DNA of 64,000 nt from contig NZ_LT629749.1 of the NCBI RefSeq assembly GCF_900105065.1, positions 1,178,001-1,242,000 on the forward strand. Direction: 5' to 3'. A model generated the notes under the pieces. That model made no database searches. It had not been told where the DNA came from and saw only the letters and a program-made list of their open reading frames with translations. Origin of the DNA: Friedmanniella luteola (lineage in GTDB: Bacteria; Actinomycetota; Actinomycetes; Propionibacteriales; Propionibacteriaceae). Positions 7,711 to 16,328 of this stretch are shown here, piece by piece. A program made the translations under genes and the position numbers. Within the stretch, counting starts at the first letter, position 1. Each line of letters begins with the position of its first letter.

Positions 7711-8450
7711 GCGCCGGCCGGCAGGGACGTGTGGGCGAGGAACACGTCCTCGAGGCTCTGGCCGTCCCGGGTCAGCTCGGCCACCGTGCCGGCAACGGCC
7801 ACCCGGCCGCGGTCGAGGATGAAGACCTGGTCGGCCAGCGCCGCCGCCTCCTCCATGGCGTGGGTGGTGAGCACGACCGTCACCCCGGCGGAGCGCAGCC
7901 GCTCCAGCAGCGACCAGGTGGCCCGCCGGGCGTGCGGGTCCATGCCGGCGGTCGGCTCGTCCAGGAACACCAGCTCGGGCCGCCCGACCAGGGCCGCCGC
8001 CAGGTTGACCGCCTGCTGCTGGCCGCCGGACAGCCGCCGGTAGGGGGTGCGCAGCAGCGGTTCCAGCCGGAGCTCGGCCACGAGCAGGCCGAGGTCCTGG
8101 GGGGTGGCGTAGAGCCCGGCGAGGTAGCGGAGCAGCTCGCCGGCCCGGATGCCGGACCAGGCGCCGGTGCTCTGCGGCATCAGCCCGACGCGCGCGCTGC
8201 TGCGCCGGTCCCCGGGCGGGCCGCCGAGCACGGAGATGCGGCCGCCGTCCGGCCGCACCAGGCCCGTGCAGCAGCGGACGAGGGTGGTCTTGCCCGCCCC
8301 GTTGGGACCGAGCACGGCGGTGATCTCGCCGCGGCGCGCCGTCACGTCCAGCCCGTCGAGCACGGCGCGACCGGCGAAGCCGACCGACAGCGCCTGCACC
8401 CGCAGTGGCAGCGGCACCGGCAGGTCGGCGTCCGGGTCGGTCAGGTCCAC
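7707..8450 (-). CDS. ABC transporter ATP-binding protein
   Basis: ATPase partner of the neighbouring ABC-2 permease. Seen: Walker A GPNGAGKTT (residues 48-56), Q-loop in LMPQSTGAW (about 90-98), signature LSGGQ (140-144), Walker B LVFLDEP (160-166) and the switch histidine in LTTHAMEEA. 247 residues, single domain, of the CcmA/DrrA-like class. The GTG start has a TAGACT box 6 nt upstream and no ribosome site, so the mRNA is probably leaderless. First gene of a unit with the permease, ctaA and the 107-residue protein. Confidence 0.93.
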   Translation of the reverse strand: MDLTDPDADLPVPLPLRVQALSVGFAGRAVLDGLDVTARRGEITAVLGPNGAGKTTLVRCCTGLVRPDGGRISVLGGPPGDRRSSARVGLMPQSTGAWSGIRAGELLRYLAGLYATPQDLGLLVAELRLEPLLRTPYRRLSGGQQQAVNLAAALVGRPELVFLDEPTAGMDPHARRATWSLLERLRSAGVTVVLTTHAMEEAAALADQVFILDRGRVAVAGTVAELTRDGQSLEDVFLAHTSLPAGA

Positions 8451-8456
8451 CGGTGC

Positions 8457-8462
8457 AGTCTA
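8457..8462 (-). promoter_or_regulatory. leaderless -10 box for the ABC-ctaA operon
   Basis: Minus-strand TAGACT, then GCACCG, then the GTG start at 8450. Confidence 0.55.
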
Positions 8463-8564
8463 GGTGCCCGTCGTGCCTCACCGGTCGTGCTCATCGCCAC
8501 ACCCGGCGGGCGCGTCCGGGGGCTCTCGGTGCCGGTCGGGGCCCGGTCTGCCGGACGGGTGCGG

Positions 8565-8570
8565 TAGAGT
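8565..8570 (+). promoter_or_regulatory. -10 box upstream of the DEAD-box helicase
   Basis: TAGAGT fits TANNNT. Transcription from it would give a leader of about 120-150 nt before the helicase start, long compared with the leaderless neighbours. DEAD-box helicase messages often carry long, structured, temperature-sensitive leaders; no recognised riboswitch is seen. Confidence 0.35.
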
Positions 8571-8698
8571 AGCCCGAAGTGCCTCGCTGAGTCTCGCCGC
8601 GAAGCACCGGTGACGTCGAGCAACCTGCTCCTCACTCGCTGCTGTGCACTGCTGCACCGTGCTCGGGCCCCTGGGCCTGTGGGCACGACCCTGTTCTG

Positions 8699-10237
8699 GT
8701 GAGACGCCAAAGAAATGTGATCTCCCTCTTGTCTGTCGACACGACGATCGTCCCTGCCTTCTCCGACCTCGGCGTCCCCGCCGAGCTGGTCGAGGTCCTC
8801 GCTGGTCTCGGTATCGAGACCCCCACCCCCATCCAGGCCGCCACGCTGGGCGACTCCCTCGCCGGCCGCGACGTCCTGGGCCGCGGCCGCACCGGCTCCG
8901 GCAAGACCTACGCCTTCCTGCTGCCCCTCGTCGCCCGCCTCACGGCGTCGAAGAACCGGCGGACCCCGAAGACCCCGCGGGCGCTGATCCTGGCCCCCAC
9001 CCGTGAGCTGGTCGGCCAGATCGAGGCGGCGCTCAAGCCGCTCGCCGCGACCGCCGGGCTCACCACGATGACCGTCTTCGGCGGGGTCAGCCAGGGACCG
9101 CAGGTCACCGCGCTGCGCAACGGCGTGGACATCGTGCTGGCCTGCCCGGGCCGGCTCGAGGACCTGATCAAGCAGCGTGCCTGCTCGCTCGGCTCCGTCG
9201 AGGTCACGATCCTCGACGAGGCGGACCACATGGCCGACCTCGGCTTCCTGCCCGCCGTCACCCGCCTGCTCGGCCAGACGCCGCCCAACGGGCAGCGGAT
9301 GCTGTTCTCGGCGACGCTCGACGGCGCGATCACCGGTCTGGTCCGGAAGTTCCTGCACGACCCGGCCACCCACGAGGCCGACTCGGCGCAGTCGCCGGTG
9401 TCGACGATGGAGCACCACGTGCTGCACGTCGCCCGCGACCAGCGGATCCCCGTGCTGGCCGACCTGACCAGCGCGCCGGGCCGCACCATGGTGTTCACCC
9501 GGACCAAGCACGGCGCCAAGGCCCTGGCCAAGCAGCTCAACGCCCGGGGCATCCCCGCGGTGGAGCTGCACGGCAACCTGAGCCAGAACGCCCGCACCCG
9601 CAACATGGACGCCTTCCACTCGGGCGCGGCCAGCACGATGGTGGCCACCGACATCGCCGCCCGGGGCATCCACGTCGACGACGTGGCCCTGGTCGTGCAC
9701 GCCGACCCGCCGGTCGAGCACAAGGCCTACACGCACCGCTCCGGACGGACGGCCCGCGCCGGTCAGGACGGCACCGTCGTCACGCTGATGACCGACGAGC
9801 AGGTCTCCGGCGTCCGCGCCCTGACCCGGGCGGCCGGCATCAAGCCGACCACCACCCGCGTCTCCGGCGTCGACCACCCGGTCCTGCAGTCGTTGGCCCC
9901 GGGCGAGCGCGTGCTCGTCCCCGGCGGTCTCGTCCCGGCGCACACGCCCGCGCCGCAGGGCGGCGGTCGCCGGACCTCCGGTTCCGCCCCCCGCAGCGGT
10001 GGCGGCAACGGCGGTGGCGGCCGCGGTCGTCGCGGTCCCAGCCAGGGCGGTGCCCCGGCCGGTCGGTCGGGTGGCGGCTCCGGTCGCTCCGGCGGCCAGG
10101 GTCGTTCCGGTGGGCAGGGTCGCGGTGCCCGCGGCGGGTCCAGCGGGCCGTCCACCTACACCACCTCCAGCCCCGGGCTGTCCTCGTCCGGCTCGCACAG
10201 CGCCGCGAGCTTCAGCCGGAGCTCCCGCCGCGGCTGA
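8699..10237 (+). CDS. DEAD-box ATP-dependent RNA helicase
   Basis: Unwinds RNA duplexes; members serve ribosome assembly, mRNA turnover and cold adaptation. Seen: Q motif region FSDLGVP...PTPIQA, motif I RTGSGKT, motif Ib and TPGR-like CPGRLED, motif II DEAD, motif III SAT, and motif VI HRSGRTARAG. After about residue 415 comes a Gly/Arg/Ser-rich tail (repeats such as GRSGGGSGRSGGQGR) that would bind RNA non-specifically. The start is uncertain: GTG 8699 is the longest; GTG 8717 or TTG 8729 would place the protein closer to family N-termini (M-S-V-D-T-T). The gene separates ctaA/ABC from sufR, which are adjacent in mycobacteria. Confidence 0.92.
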   Translation: MRRQRNVISLLSVDTTIVPAFSDLGVPAELVEVLAGLGIETPTPIQAATLGDSLAGRDVLGRGRTGSGKTYAFLLPLVARLTASKNRRTPKTPRALILAPTRELVGQIEAALKPLAATAGLTTMTVFGGVSQGPQVTALRNGVDIVLACPGRLEDLIKQRACSLGSVEVTILDEADHMADLGFLPAVTRLLGQTPPNGQRMLFSATLDGAITGLVRKFLHDPATHEADSAQSPVSTMEHHVLHVARDQRIPVLADLTSAPGRTMVFTRTKHGAKALAKQLNARGIPAVELHGNLSQNARTRNMDAFHSGAASTMVATDIAARGIHVDDVALVVHADPPVEHKAYTHRSGRTARAGQDGTVVTLMTDEQVSGVRALTRAAGIKPTTTRVSGVDHPVLQSLAPGERVLVPGGLVPAHTPAPQGGGRRTSGSAPRSGGGNGGGGRGRRGPSQGGAPAGRSGGGSGRSGGQGRSGGQGRGARGGSSGPSTYTTSSPGLSSSGSHSAASFSRSSRRG

Positions 10238-10254
10238 TCCGCAGCACGTCTGAC

Positions 10255-10290
10255 GACGACGCCCGTGTCCACCCCGACGCGGGCGTCGTC
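10255..10290 (+). terminator. strong hairpin terminator after the helicase
   Basis: A 15-bp stem (10255-10269 with 10276-10290, one G-U pair) closes a 6-nt CACCCC loop, 18 bases after the helicase stop. The following GCGTTCCC is only weakly T-rich, as is usual for GC-rich actinobacteria. Confidence 0.75.
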
Positions 10291-10392
10291 GCGTTCCCGG
10301 TGGGACGCCCGGTGCGCCCGGGCGGGCCGGGCGCGGCAGCGGATCGGCTCCTCCTCGGGGGAGGTCGCCGCCGATCGGCCATGATGAGCGGC

Positions 10393-11466
10393 ATGCAGCT
10401 GCCCGTGATGCCCCCGGTCAAGCCGATGCTGGCGAAGTCGGTGCCGACCATCCCCACCGGAGCGCTCTCCTACGAGCCCAAGTGGGACGGCTTCCGCTCC
10501 ATCGTCTTCCGCGACGGCGACGAGGTGGAGATCGGCTCCCGCAACGAGAAGCCGCTGACCCGCTACTTCCCCGAGGTGGTGGCCGCGGTGCGGGAGCACC
10601 TGCCCGAGCGCTGCGTGCTGGACGGCGAGATCGTGGTCGCGGTGGGCGACCGGTTGGAGTTCGAGGTCCTGCAGCAGCGCATCCACCCGGCCCTCAGCCG
10701 GATCACCAAGCTCGCGCAGGAGACGCCGGCGCGGTTCGTCGCCTTCGACCTGCTGGCGCTCGGCGACGTCGACTACACCGGCGAGCCGTTCGAGGTGCGC
10801 CGGGCGGCGCTGGAGGAGGCGCTGGCCGACGTCGGGGCGCCGGTCCACCTGACCCCCGCCACCCGCGACGCCGCCCTGGCGGCCGACTGGTTCTCCCAGT
10901 TCGAGGGTGCCGGCCTCGACGGCGTGGTCGCCAAGCCGCTGGCCGGCAGCTACGCACCGGACAAGCGGACCATGTTCAAGATCAAGCACCAGCGGACCGC
11001 GGACTGCGTCGTCGCCGGGTACCGGGTGCACAAGAGCGGCCCGGACAGCATCGGCTCGCTGCTGCTGGGCCTCTACGACGACGAGGGGACCCTGGCCAAC
11101 GTCGGGGTCATCGGGGCGTTCCCGGCGGCCCGGCGCAAGGAGCTGTTCGCCGAGCTGCAGCCGCTCGTCACGACCTTCGACGACCACCCCTGGGCCTGGG
11201 CCAAGCAGGAGGAGGGCACCCGGACGCCCCGGAACTCCGAGGCCAGCCGTTGGAACAACGGCAAGGACCTGTCCTTCACCCCGCTCGCGCCCGACCTCGT
11301 CGTCGAGGTCCGCTACGAGCACATGGAGGGGACCCGCTTCCGGCACACCGCGCAGTTCAACCGCTGGCGGCCCGACCGCGAGCCCCGGTCGTGCACCTAC
11401 GAGCAGCTCGAGGAGCCGGTCACCTACGACCTCGCCGACATCCTGGCGGGCAGCCACCGCCAGTGA
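10393..11466 (+). CDS. ATP-dependent DNA ligase, LigC type
   Basis: Seals nicks in DNA through a ligase-adenylate intermediate; LigC-type enzymes are accessory ligases linked to end joining and base-excision repair. Seen: the adenylation motif I EPKWDGFR (lysine about residue 30), RNEKPLTRY, DGEIVV (motif III), EGAGLDGVVAKP (motif IV) and MFKIKHQRTADCVV (motif V), then an OB-fold domain from about residue 215. No polymerase or nuclease domain is fused. From ATG 10393 (MQLPVMPPVKPMLAK) the protein is 357 residues, the usual LigC length; ATGs at 10381 and 10384 are alternatives. No ku gene is adjacent. Confidence 0.9.
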   Translation: MQLPVMPPVKPMLAKSVPTIPTGALSYEPKWDGFRSIVFRDGDEVEIGSRNEKPLTRYFPEVVAAVREHLPERCVLDGEIVVAVGDRLEFEVLQQRIHPALSRITKLAQETPARFVAFDLLALGDVDYTGEPFEVRRAALEEALADVGAPVHLTPATRDAALAADWFSQFEGAGLDGVVAKPLAGSYAPDKRTMFKIKHQRTADCVVAGYRVHKSGPDSIGSLLLGLYDDEGTLANVGVIGAFPAARRKELFAELQPLVTTFDDHPWAWAKQEEGTRTPRNSEASRWNNGKDLSFTPLAPDLVVEVRYEHMEGTRFRHTAQFNRWRPDREPRSCTYEQLEEPVTYDLADILAGSHRQ

Positions 11467-11478
11467 CGACCGCGAGGG

Positions 11479-11494
11479 CGTGAGCAGGCTCACG
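11479..11494 (+). terminator. possible short terminator after ligC
   Basis: CGTGAG and CTCACG form a 6-bp stem around a CAGG loop, 12 bases after the ligase stop. Short and without a T-run, so weak support. Confidence 0.3.
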
Positions 11495-11549
11495 GCGCCC
11501 GGGCCGCGGTAAGGCGGGCCTTGCTTGAACGGGCCCGACGAATAAGAGC

Positions 11550-11564
11550 ACACTGGTGTTGTGA
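11550..11564 (+). promoter_or_regulatory. SufR operator overlapping the sufR start codon
   Basis: ACACT-GGTGT-TGTGA fits ACACT-N5-TGTGA, which I recall as the site reported for mycobacterial SufR. The TGTGA half contains the GTG start (11561). A -35-like TTGCTT (11521-11526) and a -10-like TAAGAG (11543-11548, 16-bp spacer) place transcription start inside the operator, so bound SufR would block initiation and mask a nearly leaderless message. A short AAGGC-N2-GCCTT repeat at 11511-11522 overlaps the -35. Confidence 0.65.
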
Positions 11565-12379
11565 AAAACCTCCAGGACGTCGCCACGCGCGCTCCTGGCT
11601 CTCGCACGCCCGAGGACTCCCGGCTGGAGGCCCCCCGCGCCGGGGCCGAGGCCGACGCCTCCACCCGGCACCGGGTGGCGCAGTCCATCCTGGAGCACGG
11701 CCCGTCGACCGCGGCCGCGCTTGCTGACCGGCTGGGGCTGACCACCGCCGCTGTCCGCCGACACCTGGACGGCCTGCTCGAGCGCGGGGTGCTGAGCGCG
11801 CGGGAGCAGCGCGTGTACGGCTCCCGGGGTCGGGGCCGCCCCGCCAAGGTCTTCGCGCTCACCGACGCCGGCCGGGCGGACTTCCCCTCCGCCTACGACG
11901 ACATCGCCATCGCCGCCCTGGAATTCCTGGCCGACGAGGCGGGTTCTGACGCCGTGAGGACCTTCGCCGCGCGCCGGGCGGCCCCGGCGGAGGCGCGCTA
12001 CCGCGCGGTCGTGGACGCCGCCGACCCGTCGGTGTCGCCCGCGCTGGCCCTCGCCGGAGCGCTGACCGCGGACGGCTACGTCGCCTCCGTGCGGCCCTCC
12101 GCCCTCGGCGAGCAGATCTGCCAGCACCACTGCCCGGTCGCCCACGTGGCCGAGCGCTTCCCGCAGCTGTGCGAGGTGGAGACCGAGATGTTCTCCCGGG
12201 TGCTGGGCGTCCACGTCCAGCGGCTCGCCACCCTCGCGCACGGGGACGGGGTCTGCACGACCCACATCCCCGCGAGCCCCGGCTCGACCTCCACCCCCGC
12301 CAGTCCCACCGCACCGCCAGAACCGCAGCTCGCGCACGACCTCGACATGACCACCCCTGAGGAGAGGCCCGCACCATGA
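11561..12379 (+). CDS. sufR: SufR, iron-sulfur sensing repressor of the suf operon
   Basis: DNA-binding regulator that senses iron-sulfur status through its own cluster and represses the suf operon. Seen: a winged helix-turn-helix (about residues 35-100, with [18 protein letters not shown] and a GRGRPAKVF wing) and four C-terminal cysteines at 187, 191, 204 and 232. The cysteine spacing equals that I recall for M. tuberculosis SufR (C175, C179, C192, C220). An extra Ala/Pro-rich tail of about 35 residues follows the last cysteine. The GTG start lies inside the operator. Its stop overlaps the sufB ATG by 4 bases. Confidence 0.93.
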   Translation: MKNLQDVATRAPGSRTPEDSRLEAPRAGAEADASTRHRVAQSILEHGPSTAAALADRLGLTTAAVRRHLDGLLERGVLSAREQRVYGSRGRGRPAKVFALTDAGRADFPSAYDDIAIAALEFLADEAGSDAVRTFAARRAAPAEARYRAVVDAADPSVSPALALAGALTADGYVASVRPSALGEQICQHHCPVAHVAERFPQLCEVETEMFSRVLGVHVQRLATLAHGDGVCTTHIPASPGSTSTPASPTAPPEPQLAHDLDMTTPEERPAP

Positions 12380-13837
12380 CGCAGACCCAAGAGCCCACCA
12401 CCACCACCGCGGGGCCCGTCGGCACGGGCCAGACCCAGGACCAGCACCTCGAGGCGCTCGGCCGGTACCGCTTCGGGTGGTCCGACTCCGACGTCGCCGG
12501 CTCGACCGCGAAGCGTGGCCTGACCCCCGAGGTCGTCGCCAACATCTCCGCGCTCAAGAGCGAGCCGCAGTGGATGCTCGACCTCCGGATGAAGGGCCTG
12601 CGCCTGTTCGAGCGCAAGCCGATGCCCACCTGGGGTGCCGACCTCGACGGCATCGACTTCGACAACATCAAGTACTTCGTGCGGTCGACGGAGAAGCAGG
12701 CCACCACCTGGGACGACCTGCCGGCCGACATCAAGAACACCTACGACAAGCTGGGCATCCCGGAGGCCGAGAAGGCCCGTCTGGTGTCCGGCGTCGCGGC
12801 CCAGTACGAGTCCGAGGTCGTCTACCACAAGATCAACGAGGAGCTGGAGAAGCAGGGCGTCATCTTCCTCGACACCGACACCGCGCTCAAGGAGTACCCG
12901 GACCTGTTCCGCGAGTACTTCGCCACGGTGATCCCCGTCGGGGACAACAAGTTCTCCGCCCTGAACTCGGCCGTCTGGTCGGGTGGCTCGTTCATCTACG
13001 TGCCGAAGGGCGTGCACGTCGAGATCCCGCTGCAGGCCTACTTCCGGATCAACACCGAGAACATGGGCCAGTTCGAGCGGACCTTGATCATCGTGGACGA
13101 GGACGCGTACGTGCACTACGTCGAGGGCTGCACGGCGCCGATCTACTCGAGCGACTCCCTGCACTCCGCCGTCGTGGAGATCGTGGTCAAGAAGGGTGCG
13201 CGCTGCCGCTACACGACCATCCAGAACTGGTCGAACAACGTGTACAACCTGGTGACCAAGCGCGCGACCTGCGAGGGCCGGCGCCACCATGGAGTGGATC
13301 GACGGCAACATCGGCTCCAAGGTCACCATGAAGTACCCGGCCGTCTACCTGATGGGCGAGCACGCCAAGGGCGAGACGCTGTCCATCGCCTTCGCCGGTG
13401 AGGGCCAGCACCAGGATGCGGGTTCGAAGATGGTGCACTGCGCGCCGCACACGTCGAGCTCGATCATCTCCAAGTCCGTGGCCCGGGGCGGTGGCCGGAC
13501 CTCCTACCGCGGCCTCGTGCAGGTCCAGGAGGGTGCCTCGCACTCCGCCTCGGTGGTCAAGTGCGACGCGCTGCTGGTCGACCAGATCAGCCGCTCCGAC
13601 ACCTACCCCTACGTCGACGTCCGCGAGGACGACGTGTCGATGGCCCACGAGGCGACTGTCTCCAAGGTGAGCGACGACCAGCTCTTCTACCTGATGAGCC
13701 GGGGGATGGGCGAGGACGAGGCGATGGCCATGATCGTCCGCGGGTTCGTGGAGCCGATCGCCCGGGAGCTGCCGATGGAGTACGCGCTGGAGCTCAACCG
13801 GCTGATCGAGCTGCAGATGGAGGGTGCGGTCGGCTGA
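12376..13837 (+). pseudogene. sufB: sufB with a one-base frameshift
   Basis: SufB is the scaffold subunit of the SufBCD complex. The frame from the ATG at 12376 matches SufB up to TKRATCEG, then leaves the family; the family sequence resumes in the next frame ([20 protein letters not shown]) and runs to 13837. The switch lies at a GGG run at 13275-13277, where homologues need GG (GAG GCC GGC GCC ACC ATG). Removing one G gives a complete 486-residue SufB with the QGASHSAS-like and [10 protein letters not shown] segments intact. As SufB is normally essential in actinobacteria with only the Suf system, a sequencing or assembly error is the likeliest cause; a true mutation or programmed +1 shift is possible. 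Start overlaps sufR by 4 bases. Confidence 0.9.
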
Positions 13838-13925
13838 CGCCGACCCATCCCGCGCCCTGGGCCTGCCTCCGGCCGGCCCGGGGCACGCTCCGAAGGACAC
13901 CGAGAACAGAGAGAGAACGTCTTCC

Positions 13926-15170
13926 GTGACGATTGTTGACACCGACCCGACCACGGCCGCCGAGTCCGCCGCCCTGTCGGCGGACGCCGTGGCCGGTGCC
14001 GTCGAGACGACCGACAAGGTGGCCAGCCACCTGCACCCGGTCGGCTCCTTCGACGTCGCCGACCACCCCCGCCCCACCGGGCGCGAGGAGGTGTGGCGGT
14101 TCACCCCGCTCAAGCGGGTGCAGAGCCTGTTCGAGGCCCTGCCCACCGAGGACGGGGCGCTCGACGTCGCCGTGTCGGTGCCCGAGGGCGTCGAGGCCGG
14201 CACGCTGGCCCCGGGCGAGGGTGTGCGGGGGAGCGTGCTCACCCCGACCGACGGCCCCGCGGCCACCGCGTCGGCCGGCACGCCGGACGGGCTGCACCTG
14301 CGGATCCCCGCCGAGCACGAGGCGACGGCGCCGCTGACGGTCACGATGACCGGCCAGGGCGCCGGGCGCCGCTCCAACGCCCACACCGTCATCGAGGCGG
14401 GCGCCTTCAGCAAGGCGACCGTCGTGCTGCGGCACGCGGGCTCGGGCGTGCACACCGGCAACGTCGAGGTGGTCGTCGGCGACGGCGCCCAGCTCACCGT
14501 CGTCAGCATCCAGGACTGGGCCGACGACGCCGTCCACGCCGGCCAGCACGAGGCGAGCGTGGGCCGCGACGCCAGCTACAAGCACGTCGTCGTGAGCTTC
14601 GGCGGTGACCTCGTCCGACTGCACAGCAACGTCTCCTACGCCGGCCCCGGCGCCCAGTCGGAGATGTTCGGCCTCTACTTCGCCGACGCCGGCCAGCACC
14701 TCGAGCACCGGCTCTTCGTCGACCACAACGCCCCCCGCACCCGGTCCGACGTCGACTACCGCGGTGCGCTGCAGGGCCGCGGCGCGCACACCGTGTGGAT
14801 CGGTGACGTGCTGATCCGCAAGGTCGCCGAGGGCATCGAGACGTACGAGTCGAACCGCAACCTCGTCCTCACCGACGGCTGCCGGGCCGACTCGGTGCCC
14901 AACCTCGAGATCGAGACCGGCGAGATCGCCGGCGCCGGGCACGCGTCGACGACCGGCCGCTTCGACGACGAGCAGCTGTTCTACCTGCGCAGCCGGGGCA
15001 TCGACGAGGCCGAGGCCCGTCGGCTGGTGGTGCACGGCTTCTTCGCCGACATCATCCGCAAGGTCGGGGTGCCCGAGGTCGAGGCGCAGCTGCTCGCGGC
15101 CGTCGAGGCCGAGCTGGCCGTCAACGTCGGGATCCCGCTGGGCACCGGCAGCACCGGCGGTGCGGCATGA
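13926..15170 (+). CDS. sufD: Fe-S cluster assembly protein SufD
   Basis: Partner of SufB in the SufBC2D scaffold that builds clusters from SufSU sulfur. Seen: an N-terminal helical part with the conserved GREEVWRFTPLKR, a long beta-helix core, and the C-terminal family block DEQLFYLRSRGIDEAEARRLVVHGFF. 414 residues from GTG 13926, preceded by a GAGAGA stretch about 10 bases upstream; upstream starts would add non-conserved Arg/Pro sequence. The 88-bp gap after sufB is the largest in the operon. Its stop overlaps the next gene by 4 bases. Confidence 0.93.
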   Translation: MTIVDTDPTTAAESAALSADAVAGAVETTDKVASHLHPVGSFDVADHPRPTGREEVWRFTPLKRVQSLFEALPTEDGALDVAVSVPEGVEAGTLAPGEGVRGSVLTPTDGPAATASAGTPDGLHLRIPAEHEATAPLTVTMTGQGAGRRSNAHTVIEAGAFSKATVVLRHAGSGVHTGNVEVVVGDGAQLTVVSIQDWADDAVHAGQHEASVGRDASYKHVVVSFGGDLVRLHSNVSYAGPGAQSEMFGLYFADAGQHLEHRLFVDHNAPRTRSDVDYRGALQGRGAHTVWIGDVLIRKVAEGIETYESNRNLVLTDGCRADSVPNLEIETGEIAGAGHASTTGRFDDEQLFYLRSRGIDEAEARRLVVHGFFADIIRKVGVPEVEAQLLAAVEAELAVNVGIPLGTGSTGGAA

Positions 15171-15487
15171 GCTTCGTCCGCGCCTGCGCCCTGGCCGAGA
15201 TCAAGGCCGACCGCGCCCTGGCCGTCGAGGTCGACGGCGAGGACGTGGCGCTCGTCCGCAGCGGTGACGAGTACTACGCCATCGCCGACCTGTGCAGCCA
15301 CGCCGCCGTCCCGCTCAGCGAGGGCGACGTCGAGGACGGCGAGATCGAGTGCTACCTGCACGGGTCCCGCTTCGACCTCCGCACCGGCAAGCCGACCGGG
15401 CTGCCGGCCACCGAGAAGGTCGCCGTCTACCCCGTCCGGGTCGAGGGCGACGACCTGCTGGTGGACGTCACCAGCCCCACGAACTGA
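15167..15487 (+). CDS. Rieske-type [2Fe-2S] ferredoxin in the suf operon
   Basis: Small electron-transfer protein with the Rieske cluster motif: C43-S-H45 and C62-Y-L-H65, giving two Cys and two His ligands. 106 residues, cytoplasmic, like the ferredoxin subunits of ring-hydroxylating dioxygenases, but no oxygenase is nearby. In many actinobacterial suf operons such a protein lies between sufD and sufC; it may donate electrons for cluster assembly or be a client (inference). ATG overlaps the sufD stop by 4 bases. Confidence 0.92.
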   Translation: MSFVRACALAEIKADRALAVEVDGEDVALVRSGDEYYAIADLCSHAAVPLSEGDVEDGEIECYLHGSRFDLRTGKPTGLPATEKVAVYPVRVEGDDLLVDVTSPTN

Positions 15488-15517
15488 ACTCAGAACAGCA
15501 CTCCAGGAGACACTGAC

Positions 15518-16306
15518 ATGGCCACGCTCGAGATCCGCGACCTGCACGTCACCGTCGACACCGAGTCCGGGGTGAAGGAGATCCTCAAGGGGGTCGACCT
15601 CACCATCCGGTCCGGTGAGACGCACGCGATCATGGGGCCGAACGGCTCCGGCAAGTCCACCCTCGCCTACTCGATCGCCGGGCACCCGAAGTACACGATC
15701 AGCTCCGGTAGCGTCACCCTCGACGGGGAGAACCTGCTGGAGATGAGCGTCGACGAGCGGGCGCGGGCCGGGCTGTTCCTGGCCATGCAGTACCCCGTCG
15801 AGGTGCCGGGCGTCTCGGTGTCCAACTTCCTCCGCACCGCCAAGACCGCGGTCGACGGCCAGGCGCCGAAGCTGCGCACCTGGGTCAAGGAGGTCGGCAC
15901 CGCGATGGACAAGGTCCAGATGGACCGCGAGTTCGCCAACCGCAGCGTCAACGAGGGCTTCTCGGGCGGGGAGAAGAAGCGCCACGAGATCGTCCAGCTG
16001 GAGCTGCTCAACCCGAAGTTCGCGATCCTCGACGAGACCGACTCCGGCCTCGACATCGACGCGCTGCGCATCGTCTCGGAGGGCGTCAACCGCTTCTCCT
16101 CCCAGGGTGACCGCGGCGTGCTGCTGATCACCCACTACACGCGGATCCTCCGCTACATCAAGCCCGACTTCGTGCACGTCTTCGTCGCGGGCCGGGTGGC
16201 CGAGCAGGGCGGCCAGGAGCTGGCCGAGCGGCTCGAGGTCGAGGGCTACGACCGCTACGTCAAGGCTGCCGCGGCGGCGACGGCCGGAGCGGAGCAGTCC
16301 GCGTGA
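15518..16306 (+). CDS. sufC: Fe-S assembly ATPase SufC
   Basis: ABC-type ATPase that drives conformational change of the SufBCD scaffold; cytoplasmic, not a transporter. Seen: Walker A GPNGSGKST (residues 40-48), the SufC-specific LFLAMQYPVEVPGVSV, the signature-like FSGGEKKRHEI, Walker B FAILDETDSGLD and the switch histidine LLITHYTRIL. 262 residues. AGGAG precedes the ATG by about 9 bases, and the 30-base gap from the Rieske gene fits one transcript. Confidence 0.95.
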   Translation: MATLEIRDLHVTVDTESGVKEILKGVDLTIRSGETHAIMGPNGSGKSTLAYSIAGHPKYTISSGSVTLDGENLLEMSVDERARAGLFLAMQYPVEVPGVSVSNFLRTAKTAVDGQAPKLRTWVKEVGTAMDKVQMDREFANRSVNEGFSGGEKKRHEIVQLELLNPKFAILDETDSGLDIDALRIVSEGVNRFSSQGDRGVLLITHYTRILRYIKPDFVHVFVAGRVAEQGGQELAERLEVEGYDRYVKAAAAATAGAEQSA

Positions 16307-16328
16307 CCCGCGCCCGGGGCGAGGCCTC

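Noticed and set aside
6002-8450. Antibiotic export operon
   Set aside because: The gene at 6002 is a clear heme A synthase; the antibiotic label is carried over from database names, and the ABC-2 exporter gives no resistance-specific signal.
11505-11526. Iron-dependent regulator (IdeR) box before sufR
   Set aside because: AAGGC-N2-GCCTT resembles part of an iron box but lacks the 19-bp TTAGGTTAGGCTAACCTAA layout.
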